From the NCBI GenBank assembly GCA_964574105.1, contig CAZNKH010000001.1:1-62600 (forward strand): a stretch of DNA of 62,600 bases, given 5' to 3'. The stretch's first letter is position 1. Each line of letters starts with the position of its first letter. The DNA is from UBA9988 sp964574105 (GTDB taxonomy: Bacteria > Patescibacteriota > Minisyncoccia > Phycocordibacterales > UBA9988). The position numbers were made by a program, and so were the translations under genes. The notes beneath the pieces were generated by a model. The model worked only from the letters and a program-made list of their open reading frames with translations, had not been told where the DNA came from and searched no databases. This document shows positions 23,126 through 31,933 of the stretch, one piece after another.

Positions 23126-25311
23126 TTTGCGACCACGGCCGCCTCGTCAAAACGAATGGAAAGAAGTTTTGAGATAGAGTCGGCGGTCATGGTCACCCCG
23201 TAAAGGATACCGGCTCGGCTCATAGTCTCACGATTGTGGGTAATTACAATGAGCTGGGAAAACTTGGAGAGATTTTCTATCATATCGCCATAGCGGCGTG
23301 AATTTGCCTCATCCAAGGCCGCATCCGTCTCGTCAAGAATGAGAAATGGAGGCGGATTAACTTGTGAGATAGCAAATAGAAGCGCAATAGAAGTGAGTGC
23401 CCGCTCTCCTCCAGAAAGCATATGGATACCGCGAATTCTTTTGCGCGGGAGTGATACAGAAATATCTATCCCCGTTTCTTCTTCCCCTTCTTCAGTCTCT
23501 TCCTCACCATGCTTATGTCGCTTTGCTTTGATAACAAAAATGGATGCCGTCCCTCCTCCAAACATCAGCGAGAAAAAGTTTTGAAACTCGGCATTAATCT
23601 TTTCTATCCCCTCATAGAACTCGTGCTCTAGCGTCTCTTCTAACTCTCGTAGTACCTGATGTAAGGACTGCTCACTCGCATGAAGATCCTCTAACTCGCG
23701 TGCGAGGTAACTGTCGCGCTCAGAAACTTCCTCATATTCTTTCGCAATATCTTCTCCTCCAGCACCCAGATCCTCCAGTTTAAAGCGAAGTCTATCAATC
23801 TGCTTACGAAGTGCTTCTTGTGCGTCTCTTTCCTCAAGCGCCACACCCTCTTCCTGAGAGTAATTCAACGCTTCGCGACCAATCAAGATTCGAGCTTCTT
23901 CAAGAAGTAACTTAAAATCCCGCTCAGCACTCTCGTACGCCGCCCTCTTGAGTGAAAGTGTCTCCAGCTCTTGACGGAGTTCAGAGCGTTGCGACTTAAG
24001 ATCGTAAAGTGCGCGCTCCTGTTCGCGCAGATGTGACTCTGATTCTGTAATGCGCGTACGAAGTGTCTCTGCCTCGGCGCGGAGAGCCTCTTCACGGGTA
24101 AGCACCATACCGAGCGCGCGCTCCAAAGTCTCTTTCTCCCGCATAAGTCCACTCAAAGCGTGACGGCGCTCTTCTGCTGCGCCGGCAAAGCGGTGTAAGA
24201 ATGAACTGATACGCTCGCGAATATCCATAAGCACCTGCTTCAATGTTTGCGGGTCAACACTTTCTTCTCCCGCAGTAAGCGACTCGGTAATCCCTGAGGT
24301 AAGTTCACGCACATGGGAGAAAGATATCTGCAAATCCCCTTCTACACTATCTGCATCAACTGCTTCACTCCGTACCTCAATCATCCCCTCTACGCGCCCC
24401 AGCTTGCGTGCTAACTTTCCGCGTTCTGCCTCAGCCGCTGCAATATCACGACGCAATCCTGTCAACGCGCGTTCATCATCACTCTCACTATGCTCTTCAC
24501 GAGAGAGGAAGGTCTCTGCTTCTCGTAATTTTTCTTCCACTTCAGAAAGAAGAGAAAGTGGTACACGACGAGCTATCTCCAAGCTTTCTTTTTCGCGTGA
24601 AAGATATGCTTCTTCATTAGAAAGATAGCGTTTGTAGAGACCAGTAAGTTCACGCCGCACATCCTCTGCTTGGCGCAATTTTTCCATTTGTTTTCCTAAA
24701 AATCTGAGGTGGGGAGCAATCTCTTTGCGAAGAGCATCAACTTGTCGTAAATTTTCTTGTGTTTTTTCCAGTTTTTTCTCACTTTCAGCAATCTTTAAAT
24801 GATAGACCGTAAGAGAGAGTGCTTCTTCAATCATGCTCTCACGCTCGCGCGGACTTGCACGCAAGATTCTATCCGCCTCTCCTTGCGAAATGATGTGGTG
24901 GCTAGTACTACCGAGCCCTACTGACGCGAGGAGCTCAACAATGTCCTTAAGCCGTACTTTTGAACGGTTAAGAAAATAGTCATTGACACCATCACTGTGC
25001 ACCTCACGCGTGATCGCAACCTCATCAAATTCAAGTGGCAGGATGCGGTCACGATTATCAAATGTAAGGGTAACTGATGCTCTGGACTGGCGAGGAACAG
25101 ATCCCGAGCCGTTAAATATGAGGTCTTCTCCGCGCTTCCCGCGTAGTGTCTTCAGTGATTGTTCACCTAAGACCCAGCGGAAGGCCTCTGCAACATTACT
25201 CTTACCAGATCCATTGGGTCCAACGATTGCAGTGATAGGCGCGTCAAAAGTGAGTACTGTTTTCTTTGCAAACGATTTAAAACCAGAGAGTTCTAGACTC
25301 TGTAATTGCAT
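23122..25311 (-). CDS. smc: Short SMC-type chromosome ATPase (no recognisable hinge)
   Basis: This is a 729-aa ABC-type SMC protein. The N-terminal head has G-F-K-S-F, Walker A G-P-N-G-S-G-K-S (about 32-39) and the Q-loop R-W-V-L-G-E-Q. Coiled coil occupies about 165-560. The C-terminal head has the signature L-S-G-G-E-R-A-L and Walker B F-L-I-L-D-E-T-D-A-A-L-D. Bacterial SMC is normally about 1150-1200 aa with a hinge domain in the middle; here the arms are very short and I cannot see hinge motifs in the central about 300-400 region. It follows rnc by 18 bp, the common rnc-smc pairing. Confidence 0.92.
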   Translation of the reverse strand: MQLQSLELSGFKSFAKKTVLTFDAPITAIVGPNGSGKSNVAEAFRWVLGEQSLKTLRGKRGEDLIFNGSGSVPRQSRASVTLTFDNRDRILPLEFDEVAITREVHSDGVNDYFLNRSKVRLKDIVELLASVGLGSTSHHIISQGEADRILRASPRERESMIEEALSLTVYHLKIAESEKKLEKTQENLRQVDALRKEIAPHLRFLGKQMEKLRQAEDVRRELTGLYKRYLSNEEAYLSREKESLEIARRVPLSLLSEVEEKLREAETFLSREEHSESDDERALTGLRRDIAAAEAERGKLARKLGRVEGMIEVRSEAVDADSVEGDLQISFSHVRELTSGITESLTAGEESVDPQTLKQVLMDIRERISSFLHRFAGAAEERRHALSGLMREKETLERALGMVLTREEALRAEAETLRTRITESESHLREQERALYDLKSQRSELRQELETLSLKRAAYESAERDFKLLLEEARILIGREALNYSQEEGVALEERDAQEALRKQIDRLRFKLEDLGAGGEDIAKEYEEVSERDSYLARELEDLHASEQSLHQVLRELEETLEHEFYEGIEKINAEFQNFFSLMFGGGTASIFVIKAKRHKHGEEETEEGEEETGIDISVSLPRKRIRGIHMLSGGERALTSIALLFAISQVNPPPFLILDETDAALDEANSRRYGDMIENLSKFSQLIVITHNRETMSRAGILYGVTMTADSISKLLSIRFDEAAVVAK

Positions 25312-25329
25312 ACGGCTATTGTATCAGGT

Positions 25330-26037
25330 TTATGAGCGAGGACTCCAGTGCTTCTCACTGAGTGCTTTGCGAGCTGCGTCTTGTTCCGCCTCCTGTTTTG
25401 AGTGACCCGCCCCCTGAGAGATCTGTGTTGATCCCAAAAATACTCCAACGATAAATTTTTTATTATGATCGGGACCAGACTCTGCTAAGACTTGATAATT
25501 GGGGGTAATACCCTCTTTCTCTTGTGCCTGCTCCTGAAAAAAACTTTTAGCATCCAGCCAAAGATTATCGGCAAGGATAGTTTCTAAGCGAGGAATGAGA
25601 TATTCGACAATAAAGGCACGAGCTTTTTCATAACCCTGATCCAGATAGAGCGCGCCTACAACCGCCTCATAGGTATTAGCAAGAATCACCTGTCGCGCAC
25701 GGCCTTCATCTTTCGCCTCTCCCCGTGAAAGGAGGAGATAGTCGTTCATAGTAAGCTTTTGCGCTACCTGTGAGATGGTTACCGCGTTTACCAGTGCGGA
25801 GCGGTATGAGGTTAGCGTCCCCTCATCCTCCTTGGGGTATGTTTTGTAAAGGTAGTCAGTTACCACCAGCTCTAATACTGCGTCACCTAAAAATTCTAAG
25901 CGCTCATTATGCCCGAGTCGTGATTTGGGATTCTCGTTTAAGAATGAACGGTGGATAAAGGCCTGCTCAAGCAAATCCTTATCGGTAAATGTCACTCCGA
26001 TATGTGCTTCAAAAGAAGAAAAGTCTGGTTCTCTCAT
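25330..26037 (-). CDS. rnc: Ribonuclease III
   Basis: This 235-aa double-strand-specific endoribonuclease processes rRNA and structured RNAs. The signature N-E-R-L-E-F-L-G-D-A-V-L-E-L (about 43-56) carries catalytic Glu/Asp residues; the second acidic pair is in the A-N-T-Y-E-A-V-V-G-A-L-Y-L-D-Q-G stretch. A dsRNA-binding domain fills the C-terminal 70 residues (G-S-T-Q-I-S-Q-G-A-G-H-S-K-Q-E-A-E-Q-D-A-A). The start overlaps the stop of the upstream nusB-Nudix gene by 4 bp, indicating translational coupling. Confidence 0.97.
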   Translation of the reverse strand: MREPDFSSFEAHIGVTFTDKDLLEQAFIHRSFLNENPKSRLGHNERLEFLGDAVLELVVTDYLYKTYPKEDEGTLTSYRSALVNAVTISQVAQKLTMNDYLLLSRGEAKDEGRARQVILANTYEAVVGALYLDQGYEKARAFIVEYLIPRLETILADNLWLDAKSFFQEQAQEKEGITPNYQVLAESGPDHNKKFIVGVFLGSTQISQGAGHSKQEAEQDAARKALSEKHWSPRS

Positions 26038-26951
26038 AACTTCTGTCGTTCAATAATTGTCTGTATACCTTTAGTAATAATGGGGACGATGTCATCATAA
26101 ATGCGCAGGTCACCAATCTCATCAAGAGTAAACCACCCTACCTTATCAAGCCCCCCCTCTTTGGAGAGCCTGAGTTTATTTTTGTCTTTTGCCTCCGCGA
26201 GAAAATAATGTACCTGTTTGCGCACCTTACCCTTCTCAGGGTGAGAGGCGATGTACTCATTTGTTCCGAGTTCAGAAATAATAGTGATTTCAAGTGAGAG
26301 CTCTTCACAGATTTCTCGTATCGTTCCATCCTCTGCATTCTCACCCGTTTCAATATGACCCTTTGAGAGTGTCCAGTAACCAAACACATCATGAACGAGT
26401 GCGAGACGGATGGTACCACGATCCTCTGTGTAGACTACTGCGCCGCCGAGCTTTTCTACTGGGAGCTTCTCTGGATCAATATCCTCATCACTTACTCTGC
26501 GCTTCTTGGCAGGAACATCATCCTTCCCCGGTTCACCCATCTCACGGTAAACGGAGCCAAGCACCCCGTTCACAAACTTGCCGCTAGATTCACCGCCAAA
26601 CATCTTAGCAAGTTCAATAGCTTCATTGATGGCGACTTTTGCAGGAACATCATTCTTGTCTACAAAGAGAAGTTCAAAGAGACCGATGCGGAGCACATTT
26701 CTATCAACGATAGAAATTTGTTCTATCGGCCAGTCAGGTGCAAATTTTTCTATAACCGAATCAATTTTCTCGCGATGCTCAATGACGCCAGATACGAGCG
26801 ACTTTGTAAATCGGGTATCGTCGAGCCCCGGAGCAAATTCCTCCACATTTGACTCCACAATAGGAGAGAGCCCTTCACTTGGCTTTTCCATGAAGTCCCA
26901 CTCGAAGAGTGATTGGAGCGTTATGCTGCGTGAAAGGTGCCTATTGGCCAT
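26034..26951 (-). CDS. nusB: NusB-Nudix fusion protein
   Basis: This is a 305-aa two-domain protein. Residues 1-140 are NusB, the rRNA antitermination factor (R-x-L-x-R-x-x-x-L-Q-x-L-F near the start; D-R-N-V-L-R-I-G and V-P-A-K-V-A-I-N-E-A-I-E-L-A-K). A charged linker leads to a Nudix hydrolase domain (about 165-300). Its box is G-x5-E-x7-R-E-I-C-E-E-L-S, matching the catalytic pattern except Ser for the final Gly. The Nudix half may hydrolyse a nucleoside diphosphate derivative or only bind one. It is part of the minus-strand run rpmF-nusB-rnc-smc. ATG 26951 is preferred over a TTG two codons upstream. Confidence 0.93.
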   Translation of the reverse strand: MANRHLSRSITLQSLFEWDFMEKPSEGLSPIVESNVEEFAPGLDDTRFTKSLVSGVIEHREKIDSVIEKFAPDWPIEQISIVDRNVLRIGLFELLFVDKNDVPAKVAINEAIELAKMFGGESSGKFVNGVLGSVYREMGEPGKDDVPAKKRRVSDEDIDPEKLPVEKLGGAVVYTEDRGTIRLALVHDVFGYWTLSKGHIETGENAEDGTIREICEELSLEITIISELGTNEYIASHPEKGKVRKQVHYFLAEAKDKNKLRLSKEGGLDKVGWFTLDEIGDLRIYDDIVPIITKGIQTIIERQKL

Positions 26952-26982
26952 ACTCAAAAAAGATCTTTTGTAAACAGCCGAA

Positions 26983-27213
26983 CTATTTGGCAGATTGGGC
27001 TGCCTGCTTGCGCTTGCGCTCTTGTTTTTTCTCTACCTTCGCAAGTACATTCAATACCTCACGTCTATGGTAGCTTCCACAGGCCATACAGACACGATGA
27101 CGCACATGTAAGGCCCCGCACTTGGCGCAGGTCGAAAGGCGAACACCGGTGATGGCGTGATGTGAGCGTCTATTGCCCGTATGGGCACGCGTATGGCGCA
27201 TGCGTACTGACAT
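26983..27213 (-). CDS. rpmF: Ribosomal protein bL32
   Basis: This is a 76-aa large-subunit protein with the basic N-terminus R-x-R-H-T-R-A-H-T-G-N-R-R-S-H-H and a Cys4-type zinc ribbon (C-A-K-C...C-M-A-C). The C-terminal 20 residues are Lys/Gln/Ala-rich. The ATG at 27213 gives the standard family N-terminus. TATAGT six bases plus one before the ATG predicts a 1-nt leader. It heads the run rpmF, nusB-Nudix, rnc, smc. Confidence 0.95.
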   Translation of the reverse strand: MSVRMRHTRAHTGNRRSHHAITGVRLSTCAKCGALHVRHRVCMACGSYHRREVLNVLAKVEKKQERKRKQAAQSAK

Positions 27214-27220
27214 GCTCGTC

Positions 27221-27226
27221 ACTATA
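27221..27226 (-). promoter_or_regulatory. -10 of rpmF (1-nt leader)
   Basis: TATAGT on the minus strand (27226-27221) predicts +1 at 27214, one base before the ATG. Confidence 0.5.
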
Positions 27227-27256
27227 CACAATCGAGTAAAAAATGGCAAGAGAAAT

Positions 27257-27286
27257 CCCACCAATCTGCTATTGCGGATTAGTGGG
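27257..27286 (-). repeat. 10-bp inverted repeat in the rpmF-rnhB spacer
   Basis: CCCACCAATC (27257-27266) and GATTAGTGGG (27277-27286) pair over 10 positions with one G-U, loop 10 nt. It could end a minus-strand transcript starting near 27447, although the T-tract behind it is poor. Confidence 0.4.
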
Positions 27287-27453
27287 GTAAAGCAATAGAA
27301 CGGTTGGTCTCGATTGTCTGTCCAGATAAAGGGGGCGGGACTTCAATAATGAGGACAGGGGTTTACTATGGTAAGACTATGCTCGCAACAGCAGCATTAT
27401 GGGTCGGAATTAAATTTGGACAGTGAATTACTTTGAGATAACACCTTTATTAT
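27287..27453. other. rpmF-rnhB intergenic region without a firm gene
   Basis: This is one of the longest non-coding stretches in the window. On the plus strand a 25-codon frame (27349-27426) encodes a short hydrophobic peptide, with only a distant G-rich tract as ribosome site. CTGTCC (27318-27323) and GGACAG (27353-27358) can pair. On the minus strand the region lies just after a consensus extended -10. I cannot tell a small RNA from a small protein or plain spacer. Confidence 0.4.
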
Positions 27454-27462
27454 ATTATATCA
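27454..27462 (-). promoter_or_regulatory. Orphan extended -10 overlapping the rnhB stop
   Basis: On the minus strand TGATATAAT (27462-27454) is a perfect extended -10 with predicted +1 near 27447. No gene starts there; the next coding sequence downstream is rpmF, which has its own -10. Confidence 0.45.
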
Positions 27463-28066
27463 CATTTAATAGCTTTTTACAAAAGCTCCTCCTGTGTATA
27501 GGAGAGAGACCGTACTTCTTGAGTGCACGGTAGTGCAAAGGAGTACCGTAACCCTTGTGAGCGGCAAATTCATACTCGGGATACTTTTTTGCAAAATGAG
27601 CAATCCTTTTGTCTCGTCGTACTTTGGCAATGATTGAGGCCGCTGCAATAATCGCTACTCGATCATCCCCTCGTATAATCGTCTTCTGATTCTTCCACCC
27701 AGAAGGAGCAGAGAGTGATCCGTCAAGAAGTACTCGCGCTGTCTTAGGATTAATTCCCAATTTATGAAGTGAACGAGCCACGCCAAGCGCGATTGCCTTA
27801 CTAATTCCATGACGATCAATCACCGAGTGGGACACCATACTGGAAGTAATCTTGATATTCCCCCTCTTAAACTCTTTTACAAGAAGTGTGTACCAACGCT
27901 CGCGTCCGTATTCTGTTAATTTCTTTGAGTCGCGAATACTACTAAGAATGCACTCGCGTCTTTTATAAAATACTTCCGGAAAAGCAACCGCCGCGACAGA
28001 GACTGGTCCCGCCAGAGGCCCTCTTCCCGCTTCATCTATCCCCACCACAAAGTGCGAGTCTCGCAT
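27455..28066 (-). CDS. rnhB: Ribonuclease HII
   Basis: This 203-aa enzyme removes ribonucleotides and RNA primers from DNA. It shows G-I-D-E-A-G-R-G-P-L-A-G-P-V near residues 9-22 (catalytic Asp-Glu), the D-S-K-K-L-T motif, the D-G motif in L-L-D-G-S, and I-I-A-K-V-R-R-D. The family length is normal. It is divergent from dnaE, with only 39 bp between the start codons. TATACT (28080-28075) predicts a 2-nt leader. Confidence 0.96.
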   Translation of the reverse strand: MRDSHFVVGIDEAGRGPLAGPVSVAAVAFPEVFYKRRECILSSIRDSKKLTEYGRERWYTLLVKEFKRGNIKITSSMVSHSVIDRHGISKAIALGVARSLHKLGINPKTARVLLDGSLSAPSGWKNQKTIIRGDDRVAIIAAASIIAKVRRDKRIAHFAKKYPEYEFAAHKGYGTPLHYRALKKYGLSPIHRRSFCKKLLNVI

Positions 28067-28074
28067 ATCTTCAG

Positions 28075-28097
28075 AGTATACACCACTCTGCTATACT
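28075..28097. promoter_or_regulatory. Divergent near-leaderless promoters of rnhB and dnaE
   Basis: Minus strand: TATACT at 28080-28075, +1 two bases before the rnhB ATG. Plus strand: extended -10 TGCTATACT at 28089-28097, +1 two bases before the dnaE ATG. The whole regulatory region is 39 bp, so each -35 region lies in or next to the other gene's start. Confidence 0.6.
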
Positions 28098-28105
28098 GGT
28101 AGCCA

Positions 28106-31100
28106 ATGGCATTCGTTCACTTACATAACCATAGCCACTACTCCCTTCTTGATGGATTGGTAAAAATTCCTGAACTGGTAAAGAAGGCGAAGGAGTACCA
28201 GTGCCCCGCGATTGCACTCACCGACCACGGCAACCTCTACGGAGCAATTGAGTTCTACAAGAAATGCATTGCAAGCGGAATTAAGCCCATCATTGGCGTA
28301 GAGGCCTATATGGCAGCGCGTACACGCTTTGATAAAGATGCGCGCATAGACTCCAAGCGTTACCATCTCACTCTTCTCGCAAAAAATGAGATCGGATACA
28401 AAAATCTCATCCGCATGGTGACCAAAGCTAACCTTGAAGGATACTATTACAAGCCGCGCATGGACAAAGATCTATTGCGTGAGTATCACGAGGGGATTAT
28501 CTGTCTCTCCGGTTGCTTGGGGAGTGAAGTCTCACAGGCCGCCTTTGTAGGAGATAAGGAAAAACTCACTACGCTCATCCGTGAGTACCAAGACATCTTT
28601 GGGATGGAAAATTACTTCATTGAGATTATGCATCATCCAAGAATAGAGGGGCAGGCGCGCACTAAGGCGCTTCTCATTGAGACGGCGCATAAATTAACCA
28701 TACCGCTCGTTGCAACGCATGACACACATTACCTCAGCACAGAAGATAGTCGTGCACACCGAACACTTGTCGCGGTACAAACCAATACGGACATTCAAGA
28801 TGCCAACACAATGGCAAACAGCACGGAAGATTTCTCTTTTGTGGATGAGGAGAGATTCCGTTCATTCTTTACCGATGCTCCCGAAGCGGTAGACAACACG
28901 CTCCGTGTTGCAGAACTGTGCTCGGTGACACTTGAACTGGGTAAATGGCGCTTTCCCGACTACACCATACCTGCGGGGGAGACATCTGAGATCGTTCTCA
29001 CCAGACGAGCAGAGGAAGGTCTCACCACCTATATACAAGAAAATCCTGAGTATACGGATATTGCTCCGGAACGAATGCATTATGAATTAGATATTATTTG
29101 CCGTAAGGGCTATGCGCCCTACTTTCTAACCGTCTCCGACATCTACGCCGCCGCAAGACGGCTTGATGTCCTCACCAATACGAGAGGTTCTGCGGCAGGA
29201 TCCCTGGTATCCTTCTTGATAGGAATCGGCGCCGTAGATCCACTTAAATACAAGCTCCCTTTTGAACGCTTTTTAAATCCAGACCGTCCCTCCCCTCCCG
29301 ACATTGATATGGACTTTGCCGATACGGGACGAGAAAAGATTCTTGATTATGTGCGTAGTAAGTATGGGGAAGAAAAAGTTGCACAAATTGGTACCTTTGG
29401 CTCCATGATGGCGCGCGGCGCCGTGCGTGATGTAGCGCGTGCGCTCGGCTACCCATACGCACTTGGTGACCGCGTTTCTAAGCTGATCCCGATGGGGAGT
29501 CAGGGCTTCCCTATGACCATTGATCGCGCAATGGAATTGGAACCAGAACTCAAAAAGATGTACGAGGCAGAGACAGAGGTGCAAGAGATTATTGATCTTG
29601 CAAAAAAGTTAGAAGGCTGTGCACGGCACATTAGTGTTCACGCCGCAGGAGTAGTGATTGCACCTACCGAGATTACTGACTTTGTACCCGTACAGCTTGA
29701 CCCCAAGGGAGGAAAGATTATCACCCAGTACGATATGCACGGTGTAGAGGACGCGGGGCTCCTCAAGTTTGATTTTCTTGGCATTCGAAACCTCGCCATT
29801 CTAGAAGGAGCCGTGCGCTTGGTAAGAAAGACGACGGGGAAGTTGGTAGATCTCAACAAGCTCCCACTTGATGATAGAAAAACATTTACGATGTTGGCGC
29901 GCGGGGAGACAATGGGACTCTTCCAATTAAACGGATCAGGAATGACCCGCTGGCTCAAAGAATTGAAGCCCTCCACTATCCACGACATTAACGCAATGGT
30001 CGCCCTCTATCGACCAGGACCAATGGAGTCCATCCCCGAGTATATTAGACGCAAACATAATCCGCGAATGGTGAGCTACTTGGATCCACGCATGGAAAAA
30101 ATTCTAAACCAAAGCCACGGCGTGATCACCTACCAAGATGATGTCATGATGATTGCCATTGAACTTGCCGGCTATTCATGGACAGAAGCGGACAAACTGC
30201 GTAAGGCTATGGGGAAAAAAATCCCCGCCGAGATGGCTATCCAGAAAGAAAAACTCTTGGAGGGCTTTGTGGCGCATGGAAAACTGAGTACAGAAAAAGC
30301 GCACGCACTCTGGCTCCTCATTGAGCCCTTTGCCGCGTATGGATTTAACAAGGCGCACGCGGCAAGTTATGGTCATGTGGCGTACCAAACCGCATTTATG
30401 AAGGCTAATTTCCCGAGCGAGTATATGACCGCTGTGCTCTCGGCAGAATCGGGTGATGTAGAAGAAGTAGCGCGCATCATTGAGGAATGTAAGCGGATGA
30501 AGATCCCCGTACTCCCGCCAGATGTAAACGAGAGTTATGGAGACTTTACCGTCATTAAGGATTCGGAACAGGATAAAATTCGCTTTGGACTCCACTCTAT
30601 TAAAAATCTCGGAACAGAGATTGCTGATGCGATTGTCGCGGAACGCAGTGAGCATGGGCGCTACACCTCCTTCGCCGATTTTCTAGAGCGAGTACGACAT
30701 AAGAACTTGAACCGGAAATCACTGGAGTCCCTGACCAAGGCAGGAGCTTTGGATAGTCTGGGAGAGGATCGCGCCACCATCTTGGTGAACATTGAAGAAG
30801 CCCTGCTGTATGCGCGGGAGCTCCACAAACATGGTGACTCGCAAGACTCCCTTTTTGGTCTCATGGCAGATTCCGGAACAGTACCAATACTGCGACTTAA
30901 GAAAGCGAAGCCTTTTGCAACAGGAACAACGCTCGCGTGGGAAAAAGAGCTCCTCGGTCTCTACATCTCTGGACACCCTTTAGATAAGTATCGGGAAAAG
31001 TTGTCACCAGAAAATGGTGCAAAAAATACTATTATCAGTGCAAAGAGTATGACCGATGGCTCGCTGGTGGTAATTGCAGGGCTCATTGATGAAGTGCGGG

Positions 31101-31303
31101 AGATCACTACGAAAAATAATGAGCATATGGCCTTTCTCAAACTCTCTGACTTCAGCGATCGCATTGAGGCGGTCGCTTTTCCCCGCATATACAGTGAGCA
31201 GAGAGAGTTATTTACCCCAGGAATCTGCCTTGCCATCCGTGGTCGTATCTCAGAACGCAACGGTGAACTCTCTCTTGTGGTGGAGGGAGTGAAGAGGATC
31301 TAG
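28106..31303 (+). CDS. dnaE: DNA polymerase III alpha subunit
   Basis: This is the 1065-aa replicative polymerase of the DnaE class. The N-terminal PHP domain begins H-N-H-S-H-Y-S-L-L-D-G (metal-binding His residues). The palm has the catalytic acidic motif P-D-I-D-M-D-F near residue 400, followed by fingers and a tandem helix-hairpin-helix region. The C-terminal part carries an OB-fold (D-G-S-L-V-V-I-A-G-L-I-D-E-V-R), and the tau-binding tail typical of E. coli (1160 aa) is short. It is convergent with the pilin gene, 6 bp apart. Confidence 0.98.
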   Translation: MAFVHLHNHSHYSLLDGLVKIPELVKKAKEYQCPAIALTDHGNLYGAIEFYKKCIASGIKPIIGVEAYMAARTRFDKDARIDSKRYHLTLLAKNEIGYKNLIRMVTKANLEGYYYKPRMDKDLLREYHEGIICLSGCLGSEVSQAAFVGDKEKLTTLIREYQDIFGMENYFIEIMHHPRIEGQARTKALLIETAHKLTIPLVATHDTHYLSTEDSRAHRTLVAVQTNTDIQDANTMANSTEDFSFVDEERFRSFFTDAPEAVDNTLRVAELCSVTLELGKWRFPDYTIPAGETSEIVLTRRAEEGLTTYIQENPEYTDIAPERMHYELDIICRKGYAPYFLTVSDIYAAARRLDVLTNTRGSAAGSLVSFLIGIGAVDPLKYKLPFERFLNPDRPSPPDIDMDFADTGREKILDYVRSKYGEEKVAQIGTFGSMMARGAVRDVARALGYPYALGDRVSKLIPMGSQGFPMTIDRAMELEPELKKMYEAETEVQEIIDLAKKLEGCARHISVHAAGVVIAPTEITDFVPVQLDPKGGKIITQYDMHGVEDAGLLKFDFLGIRNLAILEGAVRLVRKTTGKLVDLNKLPLDDRKTFTMLARGETMGLFQLNGSGMTRWLKELKPSTIHDINAMVALYRPGPMESIPEYIRRKHNPRMVSYLDPRMEKILNQSHGVITYQDDVMMIAIELAGYSWTEADKLRKAMGKKIPAEMAIQKEKLLEGFVAHGKLSTEKAHALWLLIEPFAAYGFNKAHAASYGHVAYQTAFMKANFPSEYMTAVLSAESGDVEEVARIIEECKRMKIPVLPPDVNESYGDFTVIKDSEQDKIRFGLHSIKNLGTEIADAIVAERSEHGRYTSFADFLERVRHKNLNRKSLESLTKAGALDSLGEDRATILVNIEEALLYARELHKHGDSQDSLFGLMADSGTVPILRLKKAKPFATGTTLAWEKELLGLYISGHPLDKYREKLSPENGAKNTIISAKSMTDGSLVVIAGLIDEVREITTKNNEHMAFLKLSDFSDRIEAVAFPRIYSEQRELFTPGICLAIRGRISERNGELSLVVEGVKRI

Positions 31304-31309
31304 AAAAAT

Positions 31310-31837
31310 TTAACGGCACTTCAGAGTCTGACCAGCTTGTTCATAGACTTGATTTCCTGGACTAGCAGTAACTGATGAATATAGCTTCCCTCTCAATTCC
31401 CAATCAATACAATACCACTTAGTTGGATCTGAAGAACCTGTGGGTGAGGATGGTAATTTTACTGCAACTACAAATTTGCGGTAGTCTCCAAGACCACTCG
31501 TCTCAAAACATTTTACATTCACACTCTGTGCCTTTGACTGAAGGCTGGAGATTAATGTCCCCCACAGTCCACTAGGTGTAGCATTTATTCCATTACATGA
31601 TCCGGAAGTATTACTTAAATTATAACTATCAGTTTGTGAATCACGATATAATGCCATTGCAGTTCGTAGACTATTCATCTCCTGTATCACCGCCGCATCC
31701 CCTGCTTTTTTTCGCGAGGACTGGAGTGATGAGAGCACAATACCCGAGAGAATGCCGATAATACCGATAACAACGAGGAGTTCAATGAGGGTAAAGCCTC
31801 TTTGCCAAAAAGCGGACTTTTGCCTAGGTGTAAGCAT
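31310..31837 (-). CDS. Type IV pilin-like prepilin
   Basis: This is a 175-aa protein with a class III signal. A 14-residue basic leader ends in Gly, then F-T-L-I-E-L-L-V-V-I-G-I-I-G-I-L forms the methylated N-terminal helix, with Glu5 conserved. The rest is a globular head with four or more Cys that may form disulfides, and short Ser/Thr-rich stretches. It is probably a pseudopilin or major pilin of a type IV pilus, widespread in CPR and suspected in host attachment or DNA uptake. The pilus machinery is not in this window. The nearest -10 (TATTAT) predicts a leader of about 13 nt. Confidence 0.9.
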   Translation of the reverse strand: MLTPRQKSAFWQRGFTLIELLVVIGIIGILSGIVLSSLQSSRKKAGDAAVIQEMNSLRTAMALYRDSQTDSYNLSNTSGSCNGINATPSGLWGTLISSLQSKAQSVNVKCFETSGLGDYRKFVVAVKLPSSPTGSSDPTKWYCIDWELRGKLYSSVTASPGNQVYEQAGQTLKCR

Positions 31838-31918
31838 AAAAAGAAAAATTGACTAAATAATAGTCCTCTCTAATTATAATCCTTCGTGGTATATACGCAA
31901 GACAGAAAACAGCTTTTC

Positions 31919-31927
31919 TGTTATCAT
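31919..31927 (+). promoter_or_regulatory. Extended -10 of thrS (leaderless)
   Basis: TGTTATCAT (31919-31927) is followed by six bases and ATG 31934. AAGACA (31899-31904) sits 17 bp upstream as a 4/6 -35. Confidence 0.62.
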
Positions 31928-31933
31928 CTCCAT

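Noticed and set aside
27349..27426. 25-codon plus-strand peptide as a confident gene
   Set aside because: The ribosome site is too distant, no promoter is seen on this strand and it is too short to judge coding potential; it is kept only as a possibility inside the intergenic feature.
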